From an uncultured Planctomycetaceae bacterium (GTDB taxonomy: Bacteria; Planctomycetota; Planctomycetia; Pirellulales; JACPPG01), in assembly GCA_945957305.1 (NCBI GenBank), contig CAMFLN010000284.1, positions 1-5,542 on the forward strand: a stretch of 5,542 nt of DNA, given 5' to 3'. Every line of letters starts with the position of its first letter. Position 1 is the first letter of the stretch. Position numbers and translations under genes: made by a program. Of the stretch, positions 1-5,542 are shown piece after piece. The notes under the pieces are model-generated. The model saw only the letters and a list, made by a program, of their open reading frames with translations, searched no databases and was not told the origin of the DNA.

Positions 1-75
1 CCCGAGCCGTCGAGCGTGGCCTTGGTCCTGTGTGGCCTGATCGGCGCGGCATTCTACGGCTGCCGTCGCCGCTAA
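1..75 (+). CDS. C-terminal end of a PEP-CTERM sorting-domain protein (5' partial)
   Basis: Frame 1 opens at the window edge and runs 24 codons to a TAA stop. The peptide starts with Pro-Glu-Pro. A hydrophobic stretch of about 16 residues follows (SSVALVLCGLIGAAFYG), then Cys and a terminal Arg-Arg-Arg. Motif, membrane segment and basic tail in that order make up the PEP-CTERM signal, which in known systems is recognised by an exosortase that cleaves the tail during export. Only this tail is visible, so the function of the protein body is unknown. A terminator hairpin begins 38 bases after the stop, so this gene probably ends its own transcript. The next gene on the same strand ends with the same kind of signal, making this a pair of neighbouring PEP-CTERM genes. 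Confidence 0.8.
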   Translation, partial: PEPSSVALVLCGLIGAAFYGCRRR

Positions 76-112
76 GTTAAGCGGGGGGCTCTCCGGTTGA
101 CATTACTTCGAT

Positions 113-150
113 GGGGGTGGACGGCATGATCGTTCACCCCTGTCTTTTTT
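113..150 (+). terminator. Rho-independent terminator after the partial PEP-CTERM gene
   Basis: Positions 114-123 (GGGGTGGACG) pair over ten base pairs with 131-140 (CGTTCACCCC), with one G-U wobble. The loop is seven bases (124-130). Bases 141-144 (TGTC) follow, then six T at 145-150. G113 can add a further wobble pair with T141. A stable GC-rich stem followed by a U-tract fits an intrinsic terminator reading on the + strand, and it lies 38 bases past the upstream stop codon. It should separate transcription of the upstream gene from the gene at 373. Confidence 0.82.
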
Positions 151-372
151 CTTGGGCGGGGCGCGGCGGAGTTCATCAAGCAATCAAGAGTTTCTCATCA
201 ATCCCTAACAGTTGCCTAATGAATGGCTAGCAGAGGGCCGGTAGATTGCCCCGATTCTGCAAGTCGGCTCCTGCATCTTGCGTCAGGGCCGGGCGCCGCT
301 AACTCGATACAACCTGCAATAAGACGGGCCACATCAGGGCTTTACGAAAAATATTTGGAGGCGGAGAGGTCA
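151..372 (+). other. Intergenic leader upstream of the dockerin/PEP-CTERM gene
   Basis: This stretch lies between the terminator and the chosen ATG. It is in frame with the next gene from an ATG at 223, but that extension (50 residues) looks unlike a signal peptide and would bury the real one. I read it as non-coding 5' region. Because a terminator precedes it, a promoter is expected here. I found no convincing paired -35/-10 boxes: TTGCCT at 212-217 and TTGCGT at 278-283 both lack a suitable partner hexamer at normal spacing. The AT-rich run near 345-356 is too close to the start codon to be a -10 box for a transcript that keeps the ribosome binding site. Confidence 0.5.
357..369 (+). promoter_or_regulatory. 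Shine-Dalgarno region deciding the start at 373
   Basis: The purine-rich stretch GGAGGCGGAGAGG contains GGAGG at 357-361 and GGAG at 363-366. The second ends six bases before the ATG at 373. This spacing, together with the typical signal peptide that begins at that ATG, selects 373 over the upstream in-frame ATG at 223. Confidence 0.75.
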
Positions 373-1710
373 ATGAGAAGAAATCTGATCACGGTGTCGC
401 TGGTGATGTTGGGGGTTTGTGCGCAATCGCCGGCTTTCGGCGATTCGACCAATTCGTTGATCATGAACCAGTTCAATGCCGTCAGCGGCGGTTCTTATCT
501 GGACAGCGGCAAGTTCGACCCGCGTTTGGGTCGCGTCGAAGGGAATGGCCAAAACTGGCTGCAACTGCTGACGACGAAAACGGACGCCGGGAAGAACACG
601 CTCAACCTGCAGGGTTACGAAATCGACTGGTCGTACAACAAGTCCGACGGCACGAGCTCGGGTAGCGGCGTCATCAAGTTCAGCAACGATCCGGTCTGGT
701 CGAACGTACCGCTCGGGACCGCGATTACGATCAACGAGTATCAAAAGGTCTGGTATTTGAACGACACTCCCCCGAATCCACCGAATATCGACGGCGACCC
801 GACGGGATCGGGCGGCATGCAGCGCGACGGAGGGATCGACGGGCTGGGGGTTCAACACGGAACTCCGTACAGCAATGATCCCAATCTCGAGACGTTGATC
901 AACTTCTCGTCGAACACCGCCTGGAACCCGTATGCTCCGGCCGGCGCCAACATGGCCCCCGGCCCCAACTGGAACATCAACGTTTGGGCCGGCCAAGGAC
1001 CCGCGGGCAACGTGGGGAACAACTACAACTACCAGTACTTCACGTTCAGCGGCAGTGTCACCAAGAATGGCGTGACGTCGCAAATTGGCACCGAGGCCGC
1101 CGGCCTGTTCGCCGCCAACAACGACAACTGGCAATTCACGATCAAGGACAGCCACGGCAACACCGTGCAAGGTCCGATCGGCGAAGCGCTGAAGAGCACC
1201 GGCGGCTGGGGTGGCAATGGCGTCGGTTCAGGCGAGGTTGGCAAACTGCAAGGGTTCGAAGTGGGCTCGAATCCCACGTTGGCCGATTGGCAAAACGTGC
1301 AGCGCACCAACTATTTCGATGGCTCATCCAGCCGCTACGGCGGACCGACCGAATGGACCGTCGGCGCGGGCACCGCGACCGAAGACCTCAGCCCACTGCG
1401 CAACTGGTTCAACGATATTCGTCCTGGCGACGTGAACCTCGACGGCATCGTGAACGGCCAGGACATTGCCCTGGCGGCCTCGAGTTGGTTGCAAATCGGC
1501 ACGAACTTGATGGCCGGTGATGCCAATGGCGACGGCATCATCAACGGACAGGACATCGCGCTGATGGCGTCGGATTGGTTGCAAACCGGCGGCGCGCCGG
1601 CTCCTGGCTTCGCTAGTGCGGCAGCCGTGCCGGAACCGGCAACTTGCCTGCTTTGCCTAGTTGGTATTGCCGTTGCTCTCGGGGCGCGCTGGCGTGGGCG
1701 CCGCGTCTAG
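373..1710 (+). CDS. Secreted protein with lamin-tail-like region, type I dockerin and PEP-CTERM anchor
   Basis: The product is 445 residues. Residues 1-23 are a signal peptide: basic MRRN, a hydrophobic core, and likely cleavage after Ala-Phe-Gly before Asp24. Residues about 30-345 form an Asn/Gly-rich, cysteine-free extracellular region. Its start (MNQFNAVSGGSYLD, then DPRLGRVEGNGQNW and SNDPVWSNVP) resembles the lamin-tail-like domain I know from planctomycete secreted proteins; that assignment is by eye. Residues 350-405 are a dockerin type I module with two calcium loops, D353-V-N-L-D357-G and D383-A-N-G-D387-G, each followed by I-[VI]-N-G-Q-D-I-A and a W-L-Q helix end. Dockerins normally bind cohesins. 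Residues 419-445 are VPEP, a hydrophobic helix and a basic end (RWRGRRV), the exosortase-type sorting signal. The protein is thus probably exported, trimmed and retained at or released from the cell surface. Its binding partner and biological role are not shown by the sequence. The start at 373 is chosen for its ribosome binding site and signal peptide. Confidence 0.9.
   Translation: MRRNLITVSLVMLGVCAQSPAFGDSTNSLIMNQFNAVSGGSYLDSGKFDPRLGRVEGNGQNWLQLLTTKTDAGKNTLNLQGYEIDWSYNKSDGTSSGSGVIKFSNDPVWSNVPLGTAITINEYQKVWYLNDTPPNPPNIDGDPTGSGGMQRDGGIDGLGVQHGTPYSNDPNLETLINFSSNTAWNPYAPAGANMAPGPNWNINVWAGQGPAGNVGNNYNYQYFTFSGSVTKNGVTSQIGTEAAGLFAANNDNWQFTIKDSHGNTVQGPIGEALKSTGGWGGNGVGSGEVGKLQGFEVGSNPTLADWQNVQRTNYFDGSSSRYGGPTEWTVGAGTATEDLSPLRNWFNDIRPGDVNLDGIVNGQDIALAASSWLQIGTNLMAGDANGDGIINGQDIALMASDWLQTGGAPAPGFASAAAVPEPATCLLCLVGIAVALGARWRGRRV
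1429..1590 (+). repeat. Internal duplication encoding the two dockerin calcium loops
   Basis: Bases 1429-1500 and 1519-1590 are two 72-base in-frame units separated by 18 bases. A hand count gives 55 of 72 identical bases. Both encode D-x-N-x-D-G-I-x-N-G-Q-D-I-A-L-x-A-S-x-W-L-Q-x-G. The Asp/Asn/Asp spacing is that of the EF-hand-like calcium loop of dockerin type I, and the second Asp-Gly and the later Asp are kept in both copies, so both loops should bind calcium. The duplication is the normal family architecture. The high similarity suggests recent duplication or homogenisation. Confidence 0.85.
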
Positions 1711-1732
1711 CTCAAGCGGCGCTGCCGGCAGT

Positions 1733-1766
1733 GACAGGGCACGAAAAAGCGCGAATCGCGCCTGTC
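1733..1766. repeat. Nested palindrome, REP-like or minus-strand terminator-like
   Basis: An outer arm GACAGG (1733-1738) pairs with CCTGTC (1761-1766). Inside it GCGCG (1749-1753) pairs with CGCGC (1757-1761) around a three-base loop; the two stems share C1761, so the last outer or inner pair must give way. Five A at 1744-1748 precede the inner stem, so read on the - strand the element is GCGCG, ATT, CGCGC, TTTTT, which resembles a short intrinsic terminator for leftward transcription. On the + strand it has no T-tract. It begins 23 bases after the stop of the gene ending at 1710. The GGGACAGG...CCTGTCAC ends seen on the - strand resemble the palindromic repeats I associate with planctomycete intergenic regions; that comparison is from memory. 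Confidence 0.5.
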
Positions 1767-1812
1767 CCTAATCATGCGCTCACAATTTCCCGGTATCGTG
1801 CCGCCAGGGAGA

Positions 1813-1866
1813 GCGCGTGTGGGACGCGCGAGGGGAAATGTTTCGAATCGTGGGGCGCGGATTCGA
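1813..1866 (+). promoter_or_regulatory. Two inverted repeats in the leader of the DUF1559 gene
   Basis: The first hairpin pairs GCGCGT (1813-1818) with ACGCGC (1824-1829) around a five-base loop. The second pairs TCGAATC (1843-1849) with GATTCGA (1860-1866) around a ten-base loop. The last paired base of the second is the A of an in-frame ATG at 1866, so folding would hide that start codon and favour one further downstream. No T-tract follows either stem, so they are not terminators. A role in translation control is inference; in GC-rich DNA, short stems like these can also arise by chance. Confidence 0.35.
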
Positions 1867-1889
1867 TGCGAACGATGGAAAGGATGGGG

Positions 1890-3035
1890 ATGCGAAGCTT
1901 CGCCTTGGTGCATCCTCGAATGATGGATCAAAAGCTGCGGAACAACACACGTCGAAACGCCTTCACGCTCGTCGAGCTGTTGGTCGTGATTGCCATCATC
2001 GGCATCCTGGTCGCCCTGGTCCTGCCCGCCGTGCAGATGGCACGCGAGGCCGCGCGGCGGACGCAATGCGTGAATAATCTCAAGCAGATTTCTCTCGCCT
2101 TGCTCAATCATCATGACGTCATGCAATCGTTTCCTCCTGGGCTCCCCCATTGCTCGCCGAACAAGGCGTTCAATCCGCAGGGGTACATGGGCTTGTGGAA
2201 AACCGGCGGAACGCAAACCGGTGTCTATTGCCAGGGTCCCAACTGGTTGTCGAACATCATGCCCCAGGTCGAGCAAGTGGCGATGAACGACAAGTTGCTG
2301 GGCTGCCTGGACAACGAGTGCAGCTCGTCAGACGACTGTGACCGTGACAAGGTGGGCGCCTACTGGCGCGATTTTGGCGACCTGACGTTTTCCTTTATGC
2401 TGTGTCCCAGCACGGAAGCGATCGAAACCGAGATGAACGCCTGGGGCTTGGAAAATCTCGACAAGGGCAACTACGCCGCCAATTTCGGCGCCGATACTTA
2501 CTTGTCCTACGACAAGACCAGGGGAACGATCGACAATTCGACAGCGGGCCCTTTTGGCGTGATCATTCCGCCAGGGACGAACGGCCGCAAACAAGTATCG
2601 AACGATCCCTCGTTGCGCGGCCGCTGGAAAGCCGGCTGGGGAGCCGGCACACGCATCGTCGACGTGACCGACGGGACCGCCAATACCGTGTTCATCAGCG
2701 AACTGCTGGGCTACGACGACGAAACCGATGGCCGTGGAACCTGGGTCTGGGGCGGCATGGGGGGCTCGACGTTCACCGCGAAATATCCGCCTAACTCGAC
2801 CACCAACGACGTCATTCCCGCTTGTTGCACGACGATTCCGGCCGGCGATCCGCGCCATTGCACGCAGAATATCTCGGATAGCAACGTCTGGGCCTCGGCA
2901 CGCAGCATGCACCCCAACGGCGTCAACGCGTCGATGGGAGATGGCTCCGTGCGGTTCTTCACCAACACCATCGACCCCGCGATCTGGAAGGCACTCGCCA
3001 CCAGAGCCAATGGTGAACCGGCCAGTATGCCGTAA
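1890..3035 (+). CDS. DUF1559 prepilin-like protein with H-X9-DG signature
   Basis: From the chosen start the product is 381 residues. A basic leader ends in Arg-Asn-Ala, then F25-T-L-V-E29-L-L-V-V-I-A begins a type IV pilin-like N-terminal helix (about 25-46). Prepilin peptidase should cut before Phe25, and Glu29 is the conserved fifth residue of the mature protein. The DUF1559 (SBP_bac_10) body follows: AREAARRTQCVNNLKQ (near 51-66), GNYAANFG (193-200), V-T-D-G-T-A-N-T (near 259-266) and H341-x9-D351-G-S-V-R-F-F. The final TRANGE is also typical. The body has ten cysteines (60, 88, 114, 139, 144, 150, 172, 312, 313, 324), possibly disulfide-bonded outside the cytoplasm. These proteins are very numerous in planctomycetes and their role is unsettled, probably an envelope or pseudopilus-like component. 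Start choice: GGAAAGGA at 1877-1884 lies just upstream of ATG 1890. ATGs at 1866, 1875, 1884, 1920 and 1923 are alternatives that change only the leader. Confidence 0.9.
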   Translation: MRSFALVHPRMMDQKLRNNTRRNAFTLVELLVVIAIIGILVALVLPAVQMAREAARRTQCVNNLKQISLALLNHHDVMQSFPPGLPHCSPNKAFNPQGYMGLWKTGGTQTGVYCQGPNWLSNIMPQVEQVAMNDKLLGCLDNECSSSDDCDRDKVGAYWRDFGDLTFSFMLCPSTEAIETEMNAWGLENLDKGNYAANFGADTYLSYDKTRGTIDNSTAGPFGVIIPPGTNGRKQVSNDPSLRGRWKAGWGAGTRIVDVTDGTANTVFISELLGYDDETDGRGTWVWGGMGGSTFTAKYPPNSTTNDVIPACCTTIPAGDPRHCTQNISDSNVWASARSMHPNGVNASMGDGSVRFFTNTIDPAIWKALATRANGEPASMP

Positions 3036-3075
3036 CGCCACTTCGCTGTGCGCGAAATCACGGCGGTTTGCGAAA

Positions 3076-4350
3076 TTACCGCGCCGCCTCGCCAGGCTTG
3101 GCGGAATTGCGGCGCTGCCATGGCCCGATCACGCAGCCCGGCGATTCTGTGCCGAGTTGGGCCAAGATCGCACTCGCTGATTCCTGGTACGCTTGCGGGT
3201 CGAGCTCCGCGGCGCGATGCAAATGAGCAATCGCCTCGAACGGACGCCCTCCGAGCTGATAATGCCGGCCCAGCTGAAAATGAAAATGGGCCGCGGCGTC
3301 GGGCAATCGTGCCAAGCCCTGCAGATAGACGTTTTCCGCATCCTCGTGGTGGGCGGTTTCACGCGCGTTGAACGCAATCCCATTGAGGGCGCGCACTTGG
3401 CCGGCAATCATCTCGGCTGATTGTGGCGCCTCGCGCAGCAGTCGGTCGGCCGCTTCGTAGCGTGCTGTGCTTTCCTCCCAACGTCCTTGTTGTTGCAACA
3501 CGGCGGCGAGTAGCAAAGACGCCTGCGCGTTGCCGGCGCAATGCGGTGTCAAAACCTGCTCTGCTTCGTCAAGCCTGTCCAGCATTGCCAGGACACGCGC
3601 CGACTCGCAGGCGCGTGCGGCATCGGACTTGGAACGGTTCGCGTGCGCGGCGCGCTCCTCAAGCTGGCCAATGGCCGCGCTGAGTTTCGGGTACAGATAC
3701 CGGGGCGATTCTCCGGCAACCTCTTGTGAACTGCCCAGGTCACGCAACGGTTTAAGCATCCGCTGCGCGACGACCAGCTGTTGCTTGCGCAGCGCCTCGC
3801 TGCAGCGAGTGGCTTGCCGCCGGCAGAGGTCGGACGCATAAGCCGCAGGCAGCGCCATCGCCACGACGACGAGGACTGCGAGCAGCCCTCCACGCTCAGC
3901 CGGCGTCGCACCGAGCCAACTCGTCGTCTCCCCTGTCCGTCTCGCGGCGAGCGATTCACTCGCCAGGCACCAGGGAAGCGTCAGGGAGCAAGTCAACAGC
4001 GAGCGAGCAAGCGCGCGCACCGTGAAGCTCGACCCAGAGTCGGCAAGTATTGTCGCGACGGTGGGCACGAAAATTATTCCGCAGCCGGCGATCGCCCCAG
4101 CAACGACACTCCAAACCAGCGCTCGTAGAATCGTTGGTGACAGGTAGCCGCAATCGCGAGACAAGCGGGCGATCATCAAGCCCAGCGGAAGCGACATCAC
4201 GACCTGCACCACGGCCAAACGCTGCCAACCGAAGAGCAAAGTGGCATCGCTCGTTGTGAGAACGGCGCACGTGACGAAGGTCCCCATGGCTAGCCCGGCA
4301 AGTCGCATGGCGACACCCCGGACGCGCGTGTTGTGGTCGGCGTGCGTCAT
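3076..4350 (-). CDS. Membrane protein with C-terminal TPR domain, function unknown
   Basis: The product is 424 residues from ATG 4350. The N-terminal half has about five hydrophobic segments (near residues 16-40, 44-62, 77-102, 114-133 and 154-173), the last with the core GGLLAVLVVVAMALPAAYA. A soluble domain follows, rich in Ala, Leu, Glu and Arg. TPR-like helix pairs lie near residues 250-271 (LAMLDRLDEAEQVL), 276-305 (LLAAVLQQQGRWEESTARY), 323-350 (DAENVYLQGLARLP) and 357-385 (LGRHYQLGGRPFEAIAHLH then RAAELDP). TPRs usually mediate protein-protein contacts, so this may be a membrane-held scaffold; no enzyme motif was seen. The ATG lies one base after the stop of the upstream gene, implying co-transcription and coupled translation. 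A TTG start at 4374 would overlap that gene and is less likely. It converges with the DUF1559 gene with 40 bases between the stops (3036-3075), where I see only weak stems and no T-tract. Confidence 0.82.
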   Translation of the reverse strand: MTHADHNTRVRGVAMRLAGLAMGTFVTCAVLTTSDATLLFGWQRLAVVQVVMSLPLGLMIARLSRDCGYLSPTILRALVWSVVAGAIAGCGIIFVPTVATILADSGSSFTVRALARSLLTCSLTLPWCLASESLAARRTGETTSWLGATPAERGGLLAVLVVVAMALPAAYASDLCRRQATRCSEALRKQQLVVAQRMLKPLRDLGSSQEVAGESPRYLYPKLSAAIGQLEERAAHANRSKSDAARACESARVLAMLDRLDEAEQVLTPHCAGNAQASLLLAAVLQQQGRWEESTARYEAADRLLREAPQSAEMIAGQVRALNGIAFNARETAHHEDAENVYLQGLARLPDAAAHFHFQLGRHYQLGGRPFEAIAHLHRAAELDPQAYQESASAILAQLGTESPGCVIGPWQRRNSAKPGEAAR

Positions 4351-4351
4351 G

Positions 4352-5461
4352 TCAGGAGTGTTCCGAGGTGGCAACCAATTGCGGCAGCTCGCGCGATGCC
4401 GCGCCCGCTGGTGGCTGGACGTCGTGCCGGGCGTTCTGCGGCATTTGCACGCCCAGAACGGCGGCGGTCCCTGGTGCGCGCAGCTTCCATATCAGGCCGT
4501 CGTAGGCGTAGTGCAGCCCCGCAGCCCACAGGTTGATGCCGAGCCAGAAATCAGGTGACCACCGCTCGGCGACGGTGGCAATCAGCCCGCCGATCACCAC
4601 ATAAGCGGAAAGGATCAAACCCCAGGATTGAGTCATTTTGCGGAACAGTCCACGCGATCCTTGGGTGCGCCGCCGCTCGGCGTAGTAAGTCACGACGGCC
4701 AGGTACTCGACGGCATGAAACGCCGCGGCCGCGACTGTCAGCGACAACACCAGCGTTGTTCGCCCCGTTGCCAAGGCCGCCAAGAGTGTGAGGTACAGCA
4801 GGCCCACGCTCGCCGCGTACGTGACTTTACCAGGACGCTGCCAAGGGCGCGCACAAAACTCTGACAGCAATAGTGTGAGCATGGGCAGGGACATGACCAC
4901 GTCCGCGGCGATGAGCCCGGTCTGTGCCGCCGACCACCCTGCCGTCCAGCCGTATGACCAGCCTGCCAGTCGAATGCTGGTATAGAAAACCAGGGAGCGC
5001 AGCCCCCAGGTTTCGAGCCACGGTCGGCCGCCACCGCTTTTCCGCGCGTACATACGCAAGATCCCGGCATGCTGCGCCGCGAAATGCCAGGCGTTCCATA
5101 CATAGTCGACCAGCAGCAAGCAGAGGAATCCGCCCGTGCCGAAGCGCACGGCGGCGACGACCAAAACTCCTAGCAGAGCCATCGCGGCAAACAGCCACGA
5201 CCGTCCGGCGCGGCGATCAGGATCGGTTGCCACCAGCAGCAGCGTGATCCAGCGATGGGGAGTCGTCAGAAAATAGATCTGCCAGAACTCGATGTGCGGC
5301 ACACGCTCTGTGCTCAGAAAGCCCGGCACGAACGCCACCATCCACCAGGCGTTGACCAGAAACAGCAGGTCAAACACTGGTGAGACGAGCCAGCCCGGCG
5401 CGGTTACCGAGTGACCAGAAGCCTCGGCGGGGCGTGGCGCAGTGCGTATCGTTGCCGACAT
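4352..5461 (-). CDS. Polytopic membrane protein with histidine motifs, function unknown
   Basis: The product is 369 residues with about eight hydrophobic segments, among them residues 28-48, 88-106, 109-122, 182-200, 215-232, 235-258, 279-297 and 305-320. Histidines sit in or beside these helices in distinct motifs: PHRWITLLLVATDPDRR (68-84), N-A-W-H126-F-A-A-Q-H131-A-G-I-L-R-M-Y-A-R-K (123-141), FHAVEYLAVV (248-257) and LHYAYDGLIWKLR (316-328). I recall similar PHxW, HFxxQ and HYxxDGxIW patterns in uncharacterised bacterial membrane proteins, but no characterised family can be named safely. Membrane histidines of this kind can bind metal or haem, so an integral membrane metalloenzyme is possible; this is inference. 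The C-terminal 40 residues are polar and probably exposed. It is the first gene of a two-gene unit with the TPR protein. The ATG at 5461 has no clear Shine-Dalgarno sequence upstream, which leaves the exact start less certain. Confidence 0.82.
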   Translation of the reverse strand: MSATIRTAPRPAEASGHSVTAPGWLVSPVFDLLFLVNAWWMVAFVPGFLSTERVPHIEFWQIYFLTTPHRWITLLLVATDPDRRAGRSWLFAAMALLGVLVVAAVRFGTGGFLCLLLVDYVWNAWHFAAQHAGILRMYARKSGGGRPWLETWGLRSLVFYTSIRLAGWSYGWTAGWSAAQTGLIAADVVMSLPMLTLLLSEFCARPWQRPGKVTYAASVGLLYLTLLAALATGRTTLVLSLTVAAAAFHAVEYLAVVTYYAERRRTQGSRGLFRKMTQSWGLILSAYVVIGGLIATVAERWSPDFWLGINLWAAGLHYAYDGLIWKLRAPGTAAVLGVQMPQNARHDVQPPAGAASRELPQLVATSEHS

Positions 5462-5542
5462 CGAATTTCGAACTGCCGCCAGGCAGGCACAGATTTAGTT
5501 GCAAGCGGGAGAAGGCTGCCGCGCAGCACGCCTCATTACAGG
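5462..5542 (-). other. Upstream region of the two-gene minus-strand unit
   Basis: These 81 bases precede the start of the histidine-motif membrane protein and should carry at least part of its leader. They hold a small inverted repeat, CTGCC (5473-5477) and GGCAG (5482-5486) with a four-base loop, and a minor AT-rich patch near 5491-5501. I see no convincing promoter boxes or Shine-Dalgarno sequence on the - strand, and no coding segment that I can support. Confidence 0.4.

Noticed and set aside
97..102. TTGACA, a perfect -35 box
   Set aside because: At 16-18 bases downstream there is only terminator stem sequence (GGACGG region) and no -10-like hexamer; any transcript starting here would begin inside the terminator.
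223..372. N-terminal extension of the dockerin/PEP-CTERM protein from ATG 223
   Set aside because: No good ribosome binding site was noted there, and the 50 added residues would place the signal peptide internally. The ATG at 373 has both a strong Shine-Dalgarno region and a classical signal peptide.
370..1170. A 266-codon open frame on the - strand across the dockerin/PEP-CTERM gene
   Set aside because: It lies wholly opposite a well-supported gene with signal peptide, dockerin and sorting tail. Its Val/Arg-rich translation has no recognisable domain. Long antisense frames are common opposite GC-rich genes.
1644..1889. Start of the DUF1559 protein at 1644, overlapping the preceding gene
   Set aside because: It would overlap the PEP-CTERM tail by 67 bases and give a leader of about 106 residues before the prepilin cleavage site, far longer than usual.
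2328..3041. A 237-codon open frame on the - strand opposite the DUF1559 gene
   Set aside because: It covers the conserved VTDGT and H-X9-DG part of the DUF1559 gene, has an Arg/Gly/Val-biased composition and no motif, and looks like a shadow of the real frame.
3129..4270. Several frames of 60-136 codons on both strands over the TPR gene
   Set aside because: They are Arg/Ser/Ala-biased, lack domains and start signals, and overlap a gene whose translation has coherent membrane segments and TPR motifs.
1..5542. Search for tRNA or rRNA genes, CRISPR arrays, insertion-sequence ends and toxin-antitoxin or defence genes
   Set aside because: No clover-leaf candidate, regularly spaced repeats, transposase motif, or nuclease or antitoxin motif was seen by eye on either strand.

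Overview
The window looks like chromosomal DNA of a GC-rich planctomycete, most likely of the Pirellulales type. The evidence is one complete PEP-CTERM/dockerin secreted protein, the tail of a second PEP-CTERM protein, and a DUF1559 pseudopilin-like protein carrying the H-X9-DG signature. That combination is typical of Planctomycetota and is expanded there. The assignment rests on protein signatures read by eye, not on a database search.

Left half, + strand. Positions 1-75 hold the last 24 codons of a PEP-CTERM protein. A strong intrinsic terminator follows (113-150), then a spacer, then a complete gene (373-1710) with a good ribosome binding site. Its product has a signal peptide, a lamin-tail-like secreted region, a type I dockerin of two calcium-loop repeats, and a PEP-CTERM anchor. 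A 179-base gap containing several inverted repeats leads to the DUF1559 gene (1890-3035). This half therefore encodes exported or surface-associated proteins that use two envelope-targeting routes: exosortase/PEP-CTERM and prepilin peptidase.

Right half, - strand. A two-gene unit runs leftward and converges on the DUF1559 gene with a 40-base gap. The first gene (4352-5461) encodes a polytopic membrane protein with histidine-containing motifs. The second (3076-4350) encodes a protein with about five membrane segments and a C-terminal tetratricopeptide (TPR) domain. One base separates the stop of the first from the ATG of the second, so they are very probably co-transcribed and translationally coupled. 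Neither has a function I can name.

No RNA gene, CRISPR array, insertion sequence or phage feature was seen. The least ordinary items are the histidine-motif membrane protein with its coupled TPR partner, the REP-like palindrome between the two surface-protein genes, the leader hairpin touching a possible start codon of the DUF1559 gene, and a dockerin with no cohesin partner in view. I see no convincing sign of a wholly new system.
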